Source: Halohasta litchfieldiae
Lineage (GTDB): Archaea; Halobacteriota; Halobacteria; Halobacteriales; Haloferacaceae
Direction of reading: 5' to 3'
DNA length: 64,000 nt
Assembly (NCBI RefSeq): GCF_002788215.1
Contig: NZ_CP024845.1
Span: 124,001 to 188,000 of the forward strand
Shown here: positions 36,657 to 45,238 of the stretch, piece by piece
Layout: each line of letters begins with the position of its first letter
How positions within the stretch are numbered: position 1 is the stretch's first letter
Notes under the pieces: model-generated
Databases searched by the model: none
What the model saw: the letters and a program-made list of their open reading frames with translations, nothing else
What the model was told of the DNA's origin: nothing
Made by a program: the position numbers and the translations under genes

Positions 36657-36662
36657 TTTTAT
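36657..36662 (+). promoter_or_regulatory. TATA box of the L7Ae-S28e-L24e-Ndk operon
   Basis: TTTTAT, centred about 25 bp before a predicted transcription start at 36683-36687. This leaves an unusually long leader of about 90 nt before the L7Ae ATG. Confidence 0.5.
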
Positions 36663-36689
36663 GGGGGAGCGTCAAACGAGAGTGTACAG

Positions 36690-36763
36690 CCTATCCGGGT
36701 TGATGATACTCCTCGCCGTCAGGGACCTACCGTTCGGCGAGGATGTGCGAGCCCGAAGATAGG
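36690..36763 (+). promoter_or_regulatory. Folded leader RNA of the L7Ae operon (candidate autoregulatory element)
   Basis: CCTATC-CGGG (36690-36699) pairs with CCCG-(AA)-GATAGG (36752-36763), and inside it CCTCGCC (36711-36717) pairs perfectly with GGCGAGG (36736-36742) around an 18-nt loop. The two helices are joined by an asymmetric internal loop (TTGATGATACT / ATGTGCGAG) containing a box-C-like TGATGA facing GCGA. The last stem bases overlap the Shine-Dalgarno region AGGAGAGGT (36761-36769), so folding would mask the ribosome site. L7Ae binds kink-turns and represses its own mRNA in other archaea; a textbook k-turn is not fully met here. Confidence 0.55.
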
Positions 36764-36774
36764 AGAGGTAAAAT

Positions 36775-37137
36775 ATGCCAGTTTACGTAGATTACGACAC
36801 CCCAGCCGACCTCGCAGAGCGCGCGCTTGACGCTCTCGAAGTCGCCCGAGACACAGGCAGTGTAAAGAAAGGAACCAACGAGACCACGAAGGCCGTCGAG
36901 CGCGGGAACGCCCAGCTCGTCTACGTCGCCGAAGACGTCTCCCCTGAGGAGATCGTCATGCACCTTCCCGAGATCGCCGAGGAGAAGGGCATTCCGGTCG
37001 TCTTCGTCGAGACGCAGGACGATGTCGGTCACGCCGCCGGCCTCGAAGTCGGCTCGGCCGCCGCAGCCATCGTCGACGCTGGCGATGCATCGGACGACAT
37101 CGAAGACATCGGCTCGAAGGTCGAGGAACTCCAGTAA
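36775..37137 (+). CDS. rpl7ae: Ribosomal protein L7Ae
   Basis: 120 aa. The RNA-binding core [36 protein letters not shown] matches L7Ae, which binds kink-turns in 23S rRNA, box C/D and H/ACA guide RNAs and archaeal RNase P. First gene of the conserved L7Ae-S28e-L24e-Ndk operon. A clear Shine-Dalgarno GAGGT ends 5 nt before the ATG, unlike most leaderless genes here. Confidence 0.97.
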   Translation: MPVYVDYDTPADLAERALDALEVARDTGSVKKGTNETTKAVERGNAQLVYVAEDVSPEEIVMHLPEIAEEKGIPVVFVETQDDVGHAAGLEVGSAAAAIVDAGDASDDIEDIGSKVEELQ

Positions 37138-37143
37138 CTCACC

Positions 37144-37368
37144 ATGAGCGCAGAGGAGAACGCCACCGACTCGACGGCCGCAGAGGTCATCGAGGTCGTC
37201 GGCAAGACCGGGATGCACGGCGAGGCCATGCAGGTCAAATGCCGCATCCGCGAAGGCTCGGACAAGGGCCGTATCATTACCCGCAACGTACTGGGTCCGA
37301 TCCGCGAAGGCGACGTCCTGCAGCTTCGCGAGACCCAGCGTGATGCGGACTCGATTGGAGGCCAATAA
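37144..37368 (+). CDS. rps28e: Ribosomal protein S28e
   Basis: 74 aa. [22 protein letters not shown] and [23 protein letters not shown] are the S28e OB-fold signature. It is a 30S subunit protein specific to archaea and eukaryotes. It starts 6 bp after L7Ae and its stop overlaps the next ATG by one base (TAATG), indicating translational coupling. Confidence 0.97.
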   Translation: MSAEENATDSTAAEVIEVVGKTGMHGEAMQVKCRIREGSDKGRIITRNVLGPIREGDVLQLRETQRDADSIGGQ

Positions 37369-37556
37369 TGGTTGAACAACGTACGTGCGACTACTCAGGC
37401 GACGATATCGAGCCCGGCACGGGCACGATGTTCGTCAAAAAGGACGGAACGATCCTCCACTTCAAGGACTCGAAAGCAGAGAAGAACTATCTGCTCGGCC
37501 GCGAAGCCCGAGACCTCGAGTGGACCGAAGCAGGCCGCGAAAACAGCGGCAACTAG
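37368..37556 (+). CDS. rpl24e: Ribosomal protein L24e
   Basis: 62 aa zinc-ribbon-like ribosomal protein: TCDYSGDDIEPGTGTMFVKKDG and ILHFKDSKAEKNYLLGREARDLEWT. Only one Cys is retained at the N-terminal position; the usual second to fourth metal cysteines are missing, so this variant probably folds without zinc. Overlaps rps28e by one base. Confidence 0.94.
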   Translation: MVEQRTCDYSGDDIEPGTGTMFVKKDGTILHFKDSKAEKNYLLGREARDLEWTEAGRENSGN

Positions 37557-37636
37557 CTACTCACCGGCAGTATTCTCCTTCTTTTATCGCGACTCCAACC
37601 CGCCAGTAGTAACTACCCCCACCGAATACAGTACCC

Positions 37637-38101
37637 ATGAGCAACGACGAACGGACCTTTGTTATGGTCAAACCGGACGGCGTCCAGCGCGGCCTGATCG
37701 GCGAAATCACCTCGCGGTTCGAGCATAGGGGGCTCAAACTGGTCGGCGCGAAAGCGATCCAGCTCGACCGTGAGCTGGCCGAAGAGCATTACGCCGAACA
37801 CGAGGGCAAACCCTTCTTCGAGGGGCTGGTCGACTTCATCACCTCCGCACCGGTGTTCGCGATGGTGTGGGAAGGCAAAGACGCGACCCACCAGGTTCGG
37901 CGGATGGTCGGCGAAACCGACCCCGCCGAATCCCCGCCGGGCACGATCCGCGGGGATTACGGCCTGGATCTCGGCCGCAATCTGATCCACGCCTCGGACC
38001 ACGAGGACCCCGGCTCGAACGAACGCGAAATCGAGCTGTTCTTCGATGACGACGAACTGCTCGACTACGAGCAGGTCACCGCCGAGTGGCAGTACGAATA
38101 G
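37637..38101 (+). CDS. ndk: Nucleoside diphosphate kinase
   Basis: 154 aa. [17 protein letters not shown], the phospho-His in LIHASD near residue 120, and the Kpn-loop region [14 protein letters not shown] are intact. It balances NTP pools using ATP. An 80-bp spacer after rpl24e contains a TATA-like CTTTTATC (37582-37589), so an internal promoter may supplement operon transcription. Confidence 0.97.
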   Translation: MSNDERTFVMVKPDGVQRGLIGEITSRFEHRGLKLVGAKAIQLDRELAEEHYAEHEGKPFFEGLVDFITSAPVFAMVWEGKDATHQVRRMVGETDPAESPPGTIRGDYGLDLGRNLIHASDHEDPGSNEREIELFFDDDELLDYEQVTAEWQYE

Positions 38102-38227
38102 CCTCGGCGTAGTCGACTGGGTTTTCGCTACTTTCGATAGCTCGGTGAGGGACGTCTCAAGCGACCCTCCACAAGGAGTTTCACTCACTACCATAGCTTT
38201 TAGCGATTTCCGAAATACCGTTGGTCC

Positions 38228-38368
38228 ATGGACGAACTGAAACCCGTCAGTCGAACAGTCGACTCGATCACGACAGCGTCGATGACGCGAGATCCGACGC
38301 CGCTTTCAGTCGACGAGTCCCCGAGCAGCAGCGCCACCACACCAGCCGCCTGCGGTATCTACGCATGA
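38228..38368 (+). CDS. 46-aa leader-type ORF overlapping the glycerate kinase start
   Basis: MDELKPVSRTVDSITTASMT... is a 46-codon frame whose TGA overlaps the next gene's ATG as ATGA (38365-38368). A TATA-like CTTTTAGCG at 38197-38205 is about 27 bp upstream of its ATG, so it would be the leaderless first cistron and the kinase would be translated by coupling. Composition is Ser/Thr/Pro-rich and no homologue is recognised. It might be a micro-protein, an upstream regulatory ORF, or chance. Confidence 0.4.
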   Translation: MDELKPVSRTVDSITTASMTRDPTPLSVDESPSSSATTPAACGIYA

Positions 38369-39705
38369 TCGAGAACCGAGATCGCCTCACCACCACTGAG
38401 GCCCACGAGACGGCAGTCGAGTGCGTTGAGGCGGGCATCGAGGCGGGCCACCCCCGGCGGATCGTCCGAGACGCCGTGGGGCTCAACGGAGACAGCCTCC
38501 GAATCGCCGAGTCGACGTATGATCTCGGCAACTACGAGGAGATCGTCGTCCTCGGCGGCGGCAACGCCGCGGCACACGTCGCGGTCGCACTCGAAGCCAT
38601 CCTCAGCGACCGGATCGACCGTGGCGTTGTTGTCACGGACGACCCCGTCGAAACGGAGCGCGTGACGGTGCACGAGGGCGACCACCCGGTGCCGAGCGAG
38701 CGGGCGGTCGACGGGACGCGAGAGCTGCTCGCGGCGGCGGATGCGGCCGACGAGGACACGCTCGTCCTCGCGACGATCACCGGCGGCGGGAGTGCGCTTC
38801 TCCCCGCACCGGCGGGGGACGTCTCGCTCGCGGATCTCCAGTCGACGACCGATTCGTTGCTCACCAGCGGGGCCGACATCCACGAAATCAATGCCGTCCG
38901 GAAACACCTCTCGGCGCTGAAAGGCGGTCGGCTGGCACGTCGTGCGGCCCCTGCGACGGTGGTCTCGCTGATATTCAGCGACGTCGTCGGCAACGACCTG
39001 AGCGTGATCGCGAGTGGCCCCGTCGCGCCCGACGAGTCGACGTTTGACGAGGCGCTCGCGGTGCTCGAACGGTACGGGATCGACGCGCCCGAAGCCGTTG
39101 TCGCGCACCTCGAAGGCGGCGCGTCCGGCGAGGTCGACGAAACGCCGGGCGCGGACGATCCCGCGCTCGCGGCCGTCTCGAACCATGTGGTCGCCGACGG
39201 GATGACGGTGCTCGAAGCGGCGCAAGCGGCGGCGGCCGAACGCGGATACGAGACGCTCGTACTCTCCTCGCGGGTTCGCGGCGAAGCCCGCGATGCGGCC
39301 ACGACGCATGTCGCCATCGCCGAGGAGGTACGGGCGACCGACACGCCGATCTCGCCACCGGCCGTGGTCCTCTCCGGCGGCGAGACGACGGTAACGATCC
39401 GCGGAAACGGGTCTGGCGGCCCGAATCAGGAGTTTGCGACGAGCGCGGCGCTCGAACTCGACGACGGCAAAGAAGACGGCGAGGGACAAATCGTGGTTGC
39501 AGCGGTCGACACCGACGGCATCGACGGTGCGACCGACGTGGCGGGCGCACTGATCGACGAGACGACCGTCGAGGACCCCGAGGCGGCTCGGGAGGCCCTC
39601 GCCGAAAACGACGTGTATCCGTATCTCGAATCCCGGGACGCCCTCGTCCTGACAGGAGCGACCGGGACGAACCTCAACGATCTGCGAGTGATGGTCGTCG
39701 ACTAG
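38365..39705 (+). CDS. Glycerate 2-kinase (MOFRL family)
   Basis: 446 aa. The N-terminal DUF4147 domain shows IVVLGGGNAAAHVAVALEAIL, VHEGDHPVPSERAVDGTREL, ITGGGSALLPAP and NAVRKHLSALKGGRLA; the C-terminal MOFRL domain shows VVLSGGETTVTIRGNGSGGPNQEFA. It phosphorylates glycerate to 2-phosphoglycerate, feeding lower glycolysis. It lies tail-to-tail with a GntP-type permease that may import its substrate. Confidence 0.92.
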   Translation: MIENRDRLTTTEAHETAVECVEAGIEAGHPRRIVRDAVGLNGDSLRIAESTYDLGNYEEIVVLGGGNAAAHVAVALEAILSDRIDRGVVVTDDPVETERVTVHEGDHPVPSERAVDGTRELLAAADAADEDTLVLATITGGGSALLPAPAGDVSLADLQSTTDSLLTSGADIHEINAVRKHLSALKGGRLARRAAPATVVSLIFSDVVGNDLSVIASGPVAPDESTFDEALAVLERYGIDAPEAVVAHLEGGASGEVDETPGADDPALAAVSNHVVADGMTVLEAAQAAAAERGYETLVLSSRVRGEARDAATTHVAIAEEVRATDTPISPPAVVLSGGETTVTIRGNGSGGPNQEFATSAALELDDGKEDGEGQIVVAAVDTDGIDGATDVAGALIDETTVEDPEAAREALAENDVYPYLESRDALVLTGATGTNLNDLRVMVVD

Positions 39706-41063
39706 AAGATCACTCCCGCGATGTTCTGGAGGATGACGATCCAGATGATACTCGTGACGCCGAGCACCAGCGTCGCAAGCGTCCACGCCTGATAGGCCGT
39801 CGCCGTCTCCATGTCGGAGAACTCCGTGATGATCCAGAAGTAGGAATCGTTGGCATGGCTGACGGTCATGCTCCCGGCACCGATCGCGAGGACGGTGAAC
39901 ACCCGACCGAGCTCCGTGTTCAGTCCGAGTGAACCGAGCAGCGGCGCGACGAGGCTGGCCGTGGTCAAGATTGCGACCGTCGAGGAGCCGAGCGCCGTCT
40001 TCATCGCCGCCGCGACGACGAACGCGGCCAACAGCCCGATGCCGAGGCCGCCCAATGTGTCGGTGATGAAGTTCTGAAGGGGCAGCGCCGAGAGGACTTC
40101 GCCAAACGCGCCGCCAGCGCCGGTCACCGCGAGGATGACCGCGGCACTCTTGATCCCGTCGGAAACCCAGTCATCGGTGACTTTGCTACTGAAATCGGGC
40201 ACGATTGCAAAGGCGATGAACGCGCCGATGAGCAGCGCGACGGCCGGATCACCGATGAACAGGAGCCAGCGCTGGAGCGGCCCGGTGATGAGTTCCGGGT
40301 TCGCCGCTTCGGGGAAGGCGGCAATCGATCCGAGCGCGATAAGCAGAATCGGGATGAGTAGTGGCGCGAACGACGCGGCACGCGAGGGCATTCTCCCGTA
40401 CTCGTCTTTGATCTCTTCGATTGTCATCTCCGGATCGGGATCGATGTGGTAGTTCGATGCGACCTTGTCGGCCCACAGCGCGGCGACGAAGACGATCGGC
40501 GCGCTGACGATGATCCCGGCGAGCATGACGAGGCCGATATCTGCGCCGATGATCCCCGCCGCCGCAATCGGGCCGGGCGTCGGCGGCACGAAGACGTGTG
40601 TGACGTAGAGCCCACCGGCGAGCGCCACGCCGAGCGTCGACAGCGAGAGCCCCGAGCGTTCGGCGAGCGAGCGGTTCAGTCCCGAGAAGATGACGAAGCC
40701 GGAGTCACAGAACACCGGAATGGAGACGAAACTCCCCGTGATCGCCATTACTTGTGTCGTGTACTCTTCACCGACGTAATCGAGGATCGTCTCGGCGATG
40801 ACAATCGCCGCACCGGACCGTTCGAGACAGGTGCCGATGATCGTCCCGGCAATGATGACGATCCCGATGTAGCCGAGGATGCCGCCGAACCCGCTTGTCA
40901 CCAGTGAGGCGACCTCTGCAGGATCGATTCCCGCGGCGAGACCGGTCAGATAGGCGGCGATGAGGAGTGCAAGAAACGCATGCAGGTCCAACTTCGCCGT
41001 GGCAATGATGATAAACGCTACCGATGCAGCGAGCAACAGTACCAGTGGTAATCCTTCGAGCAT
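39702..41063 (-). CDS. GntP-family permease (gluconate/hydroxy acid:H+ symporter)
   Basis: 453 aa from the ATG at 41063, with about twelve transmembrane helices. Family landmarks include ITGSFVSIPVFCDSGFVIFSGL, GLYVTHVFVPPTPGPIAAA and the C-terminal GAGSMTVSHANDSYFW. GntP permeases import gluconate, glycerate or related hydroxy acids. Its stop codon overlaps that of the convergent glycerate kinase within CTAG (39702-39705). Gene content suggests a glycerate or gluconate utilisation pair. Confidence 0.9.
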   Translation of the reverse strand: MLEGLPLVLLLAASVAFIIIATAKLDLHAFLALLIAAYLTGLAAGIDPAEVASLVTSGFGGILGYIGIVIIAGTIIGTCLERSGAAIVIAETILDYVGEEYTTQVMAITGSFVSIPVFCDSGFVIFSGLNRSLAERSGLSLSTLGVALAGGLYVTHVFVPPTPGPIAAAGIIGADIGLVMLAGIIVSAPIVFVAALWADKVASNYHIDPDPEMTIEEIKDEYGRMPSRAASFAPLLIPILLIALGSIAAFPEAANPELITGPLQRWLLFIGDPAVALLIGAFIAFAIVPDFSSKVTDDWVSDGIKSAAVILAVTGAGGAFGEVLSALPLQNFITDTLGGLGIGLLAAFVVAAAMKTALGSSTVAILTTASLVAPLLGSLGLNTELGRVFTVLAIGAGSMTVSHANDSYFWIITEFSDMETATAYQAWTLATLVLGVTSIIWIVILQNIAGVIF

Positions 41064-41484
41064 GCAGCCCGAACACAATCATCAATTATGATATAACCAC
41101 CGATCCATGGTATTATTGGCATATAATACTTATTCAATTATTTAAATCGTGAAATTGAAATAGAGAGACCAGATAGTGGTTGGAGACGTATGAATGAGAT
41201 TCGAGACTACCCCGTAGAAAAGACAGCTACGGCGATTTTTGTTCGATTGTATCGGTCGTACGTGTAGATATGAGAATAATATCGGTAACTCATCTATTTA
41301 CTTATATACTAGCTTGATAGATATATGTCAATCAGCATTATGCTATACTATATTGACCATTCCGCGTTTGTTGTGCTCGCAGTTTCCTACCGTCGACTGA
41401 GTGGTTGGACGCTACCGGTCAGTAGAAGCTGACGATACTCCCCCAATCCGTGCATACTTGGCCGCAGGATACCTTCGTCCGGTG
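41064..41484. other. 421-bp AT-rich intergenic region with OYE promoter at its right end
   Basis: From about 41085 to 41375 the DNA is strongly AT-rich with runs such as TATAATACTTATTCAATTATTTAAAT and CTATACTATATTG. Only a 25-codon ORF (41190) is present, which I do not support. GCATACTTGG (41452-41461) is a TATA-like element about 29 bp before the flavin oxidoreductase ATG. Confidence 0.45.
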
Positions 41485-42585
41485 ATGACTGCTGATCTCT
41501 TTACACCGTTGTCGCTTCGGGAAACAACGATTCCGAACCGGGTAATGGTCTCGCCGATGTGTCAGTACTCCTGTGAGGATCGTGACGGTCGGGCCACCGA
41601 CTGGCACGCCCAGCACCTCAACAGCCGGGCAGTTGGTGGCGCTGGCATCGTCATGACCGAGGCCACCGCCGTCGACCCACAGGGCCGTATCTCGCCGGAA
41701 GATCTCGGGATATGGTCCGATGACCACGTCGACGCGCTTGCCGATATTACGTCCTTTATCAAAGAACAGGGGAGCGTCCCGGCGATGCAGTTGGCGCATG
41801 CTGGCCGAAAAGCCTCAACCAGTCGACCGTGGGAGGGCCACGATCCACTCCAGCCTGACGAGGGCGGCTGGGACGTGCTCGGACCGACCGACGAGCCATA
41901 CCCCTACGGCGACCAGACATCCCCGGAGACCAGCCGCATGGGCGAGAAAGAGATGGCCGCAGTCACCGAGTCGTTCGTCGACGCCGCCAAGCGAGCCAAC
42001 GAGGCGGGCTTCGAAATCGCCGAAGTCCACGCCGCCCACGGCTACCTGCTCCACGAGTTCCTCTCGCCGGTAACAAACACCCGCGACGACGAGTACGGCG
42101 GCGATTTCGAGAGTCGGATTCGGTTCCCACTGGAGGTCATTCGAGCAGTCCGAGCGGTCTGGCCCGACGAGAAACCACTGTTCGTTCGCATCTCGGCGAC
42201 TGACTGGCTCGCTGATCGGGAGTCGTGGGACGTCGACCAATCAATCGCGTTCGCTGATCGCGCTGCGGAGGCGGGCGTCGACTTCATTGATGTGAGCGCG
42301 GGTGGGATTCATCCCGACCAAGAGATTCCGTCGACTGGACCGGGGTATCAGGTACCCTACGCTCACCGGATCAAGGATGAGACCGAATCCGATATCGCAG
42401 TCGGTGCGGTTGGCGGGATCACCGCTCCAGAACAGGCCGATGCACTGATCAGCAACGAGCGGGCAGATATGGCAATTCTCGGCCGCGAACACCTCCGCGA
42501 TCCGTACTTCACGCTCCACGCGGCCCGAGCGTTGGGCCGTGAAGACCAGGTTGCAGTGTCGCCGCAGTACGACCGGGCGTTCTGA
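41485..42585 (+). CDS. Old Yellow Enzyme family NADH:flavin oxidoreductase (YqjM-like)
   Basis: 366 aa FMN barrel. The N-terminus FTPLSLRETTIPNRVMVSPMCQYSCEDRDG carries the Cys of the thermophilic-like OYE class; substrate-binding His pair is in EVHAAHGYLLHEFLSP; TRDDEYGG and the FMN-phosphate loop GAVGGITAPEQA follow. It reduces activated alkenes with NAD(P)H, often under electrophile stress. The ATG at 41485 agrees with the promoter; the upstream in-frame codons from 41401 do not resemble the family. Confidence 0.93.
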   Translation: MTADLFTPLSLRETTIPNRVMVSPMCQYSCEDRDGRATDWHAQHLNSRAVGGAGIVMTEATAVDPQGRISPEDLGIWSDDHVDALADITSFIKEQGSVPAMQLAHAGRKASTSRPWEGHDPLQPDEGGWDVLGPTDEPYPYGDQTSPETSRMGEKEMAAVTESFVDAAKRANEAGFEIAEVHAAHGYLLHEFLSPVTNTRDDEYGGDFESRIRFPLEVIRAVRAVWPDEKPLFVRISATDWLADRESWDVDQSIAFADRAAEAGVDFIDVSAGGIHPDQEIPSTGPGYQVPYAHRIKDETESDIAVGAVGGITAPEQADALISNERADMAILGREHLRDPYFTLHAARALGREDQVAVSPQYDRAF

Positions 42586-42668
42586 GACCAATATAAGAGT
42601 CAGTCTCAAGCCGATCTGTTTCTACGATTATATTTAGTTAACTGTACTTAGCAAGCCGAGAACGACCT

Positions 42669-43583
42669 TCACACGTCGTCGACGAACTCCTCGACCGCAG
42701 CCCACGAGAGTTCGGTTCGAGCGGTCACGTCTTGGGCGGCCAGCGCGCCGCAGGCGTTGCCGACCCCCAGCGCGTCGACGTACTGTGCGACCTCGGTAGT
42801 CGCCCCGGAGTCGTCGACCCACTCGCCATCAGCGAGCGTGGCCAGAAAGCCCGCCGCGAAGGCGTCGCCAGCGCCCGTCAGGTCGACTGGGTCGACGACG
42901 AACCCCGGATGGGTGTGGCTCTCCGTTGGCGTGTAGACGGTCGCTCCATCGCCGCCGTGTTTGACGACGACGGTCATCTCGCTGGGCTCGGTCGGCGACA
43001 GGGTCCCGCTTTCGGCGACGAGATCGGCCTCCCGCTGATTTAAAAACAGCAGATCAGTCGCCGCCAGCGCCTCGCTGTACCCACGGTCGGCCACTCGGCG
43101 GCCGGGATCAAAGCTCACCGAGAGGCCCAGATCGCTCGCCAGCGTCGCCAACAGCGAGGCCATCTCCGGCGACTGGCTCGTCAGGTGGAGGTGGTCGACA
43201 CCGCGGAACAGTTCGGCCGAAATATTGGCCTCACAGAATGCCTCGTTGGCCCCCTCGTTGGCGAACACCATCACCTCGCCAGTGGCGTCGACGACCAGAT
43301 ATTTGACCGAGGTGGTCCCTTCGGCATCGATGAACACGTGGCCGCAGTCGACGCCGACCCCGTCGAGTTCCCGCAGGGCAAGCGCGCCGGTGTCGTCGCC
43401 GCCGACGCTGCCGTACAGCGACGCCTCCAGACCAAGGCCGACGAGCCCGACCGCGACGTTGGCCGCCGAGCCGCCGCCCGACTGGACGAGCTGGTGGATC
43501 TGGACCTCGCCGTCGGCCTCGGGCAGGCTGTCGACGTGCATCGTCACGTCCCAGTTGATGTGACCCGCACAGACGACACTCAC
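42669..43583 (-). CDS. PfkB-family kinase, probable ribose-1-phosphate kinase
   Basis: 304 aa from the GTG at 43583. Substrate motif GGGSAANVAVGLVGLG near residue 40 and the PfkB signature DLTGAGDAFAAGFLA with the catalytic Asp (near 250) are intact. It overlaps the R15P isomerase by 4 bp (GTGA). In haloarchaea an R1P kinase of this family works with R15P isomerase in nucleoside ribose breakdown, so R1P is the best substrate guess; ribokinase or another sugar kinase remains possible. Confidence 0.85.
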   Translation of the reverse strand: MSVVCAGHINWDVTMHVDSLPEADGEVQIHQLVQSGGGSAANVAVGLVGLGLEASLYGSVGGDDTGALALRELDGVGVDCGHVFIDAEGTTSVKYLVVDATGEVMVFANEGANEAFCEANISAELFRGVDHLHLTSQSPEMASLLATLASDLGLSVSFDPGRRVADRGYSEALAATDLLFLNQREADLVAESGTLSPTEPSEMTVVVKHGGDGATVYTPTESHTHPGFVVDPVDLTGAGDAFAAGFLATLADGEWVDDSGATTEVAQYVDALGVGNACGALAAQDVTARTELSWAAVEEFVDDV

Positions 43584-44554
43584 ACGTCTTTCTCCCGCTT
43601 GGATTCCTCCCACGGCTCGTCGACGCTCTCGCCGAACAGCTCCCGCATCAGCGTGACGATGCTCTCGGGCGGGAACTGACCGCGTTCGGTGATGATCGCG
43701 TCGACGTAACGCGGCGGCGTCACGTCGAAGGCGGGGTTGTCGACAGTTATGTCGCCAATCGAATCCCGGGTCTCGCTGTCGATCACCTCGCGTTCGTCCC
43801 GCATCTCGATCTCGACAGTGTGACCGGTCAGCGTGTCGGGATGGAGCTTGATCGTCTGGGCGGCGGCCATGACAGGCGTGCCACGATCTCGCGCGTTGAC
43901 TGCAAGCCCGCTGGTCCCGATCTTGTTGATGACGCTGCCGTCGGCGGCGATGCTGTCGGCACCAACGATGACGTGGTCGACCGCATTTAAATAGCGACGG
44001 GCCGCGCTGTCGACGATCAGCGTCACGTCGACGCCCATCTCACGGAGTTCACGCGCCGTAATATGGCCCTGATTTCGGGGCCGGGTCTCCTTGACAATCG
44101 CCGAGATCGATTTTCCTTGGTCGACGGCGGTCTCGATACAGGCCAGCGCGTCCGTCGAGTGGCAGTGGGTCATCACGGTGTCGCCGTCCCGGAGTCGGTT
44201 GGCACCGACCGCGCCGAGATCGGCCTGTGCCCGGTCGAGTCGGTCGACGAACTCGTCGGCTGCGTTGATTACCCCTGCTCGGAGCGTGCCGACGGTTTCG
44301 CCAGCCATCCGCCGGAGGACATATCGGAGCGCGTTGGGGAGACTGACCGCCGTCGGTCGCGTGGTATGGAGTCGGCGGGCCGCCGCCCGGAGCGTCGACT
44401 CGAAATCCTGCGGTGTGGCCGCCGTACACTCGATAGCCTGGGTCCGGAGTGCGGTGGCGGCGGCCGCCGCAATCGTTGCGGCCCCCCGAATCTCCATCGA
44501 GGCGATCTTGGCGGCGGTCTCCTCGATGTCCGGATGGAGCTGTGGATTCGACAT
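43580..44554 (-). CDS. Ribose-1,5-bisphosphate isomerase
   Basis: 324 aa of the eIF-2B/MtnA superfamily. N-terminal MEIRGAATIAAAAATAL binds phosphate, THCHSTDAL holds catalytic Cys131 and IVGADSIAADGSVINKIGTSG holds Asp200, the pair expected for R15P isomerase rather than methylthioribose-1-phosphate isomerase. It converts ribose-1,5-bisphosphate to ribulose-1,5-bisphosphate. No Rubisco lies in the window, so the haloarchaeal non-carboxylating branch is the likely context. Confidence 0.88.
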   Translation of the reverse strand: MSNPQLHPDIEETAAKIASMEIRGAATIAAAAATALRTQAIECTAATPQDFESTLRAAARRLHTTRPTAVSLPNALRYVLRRMAGETVGTLRAGVINAADEFVDRLDRAQADLGAVGANRLRDGDTVMTHCHSTDALACIETAVDQGKSISAIVKETRPRNQGHITARELREMGVDVTLIVDSAARRYLNAVDHVIVGADSIAADGSVINKIGTSGLAVNARDRGTPVMAAAQTIKLHPDTLTGHTVEIEMRDEREVIDSETRDSIGDITVDNPAFDVTPPRYVDAIITERGQFPPESIVTLMRELFGESVDEPWEESKREKDV

Positions 44555-44605
44555 CTCCCTGCCTGTAGCACGTCGGGGTACAAGAGCCTGCGGGATTTAT
44601 CAGGA

Positions 44606-44977
44606 TTAATTGTCGTACTTAATGAGGAGTTCGCGGTCGACATCATACTCCAAGACGCTCTCGCGGTCCAACGCTGGCAGCACCGTTTCAGTGAGTGTCG
44701 ACCGGACGGTCGACCGGTCGGTTTTCTCAGGTTCGCGGTCCAGAATCGTCTCAACGAGGTGGTCGACCGGGATGACAGCGTAGTCGGCAGTCAGAAACGC
44801 CTCGACGACCCAGCGTCGCCACTCGCGGCGTTGATCGTCGCTGACCGAGTCCGCCGGTGGAACGTCGTCGACAGTCTCGGACGCGTTGTCGGTACGCTCA
44901 GAATCTATCGGTGAGCCACCGGTCCCATCGGCTTCGTGTGGCCCAGCTGCCCGGTTTGTCCCATGTCGAAATGTCAT
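44606..44977 (-). CDS. Haloarchaeal winged-helix-like protein (DUF7344-like pattern)
   Basis: 123 aa. The N-terminal 45 residues are polar and disordered. The rest (REWRRWVVEAFL..., then STVRSTLTETVLPALDRESVLEYDVDREL) has the helix and wing spacing of small haloarchaeal winged-helix proteins, in which a helix pair leads to LPxLxxxxxLEYD. It probably binds DNA or another protein. It lies divergent from the Bat-type regulator, 261 bp away, so either may control the other; this is inference. Confidence 0.6.
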   Translation of the reverse strand: MTFRHGTNRAAGPHEADGTGGSPIDSERTDNASETVDDVPPADSVSDDQRREWRRWVVEAFLTADYAVIPVDHLVETILDREPEKTDRSTVRSTLTETVLPALDRESVLEYDVDRELLIKYDN

Positions 44978-45238
44978 GGTCTATATTTTGTTCGAGTCGA
45001 GCCAACGGATTAACTGTTCGGCTGGGGACTACTATCTGGCTGGTATTACTGTGTGATTTATAACGTTAATTGTCTAATTTAGATCACGACAGGTATGCAT
45101 ACTACTTCTGTCCAAATAGTAGGAAGTAGTTATAGAATGTATCTGTATGCAAACGACTCTTTTCAACTGTATGATGGAAAAAGAGTGTCTACTATGTATC
45201 AGTATGGGCTTATTCCCGTCGGTCCCCGAAACAGGAAT

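Noticed and set aside
36697..36755. Canonical kink-turn in the L7Ae leader
   Set aside because: TGATGA and GCGA face each other but the C-stem would need a one-base shift for the standard 3-nt bulge; kept only as a candidate element.
41190..41267. 25-codon ORF in the AT-rich gap before the flavin oxidoreductase
   Set aside because: Too short, no promoter at suitable spacing and no recognisable pattern.
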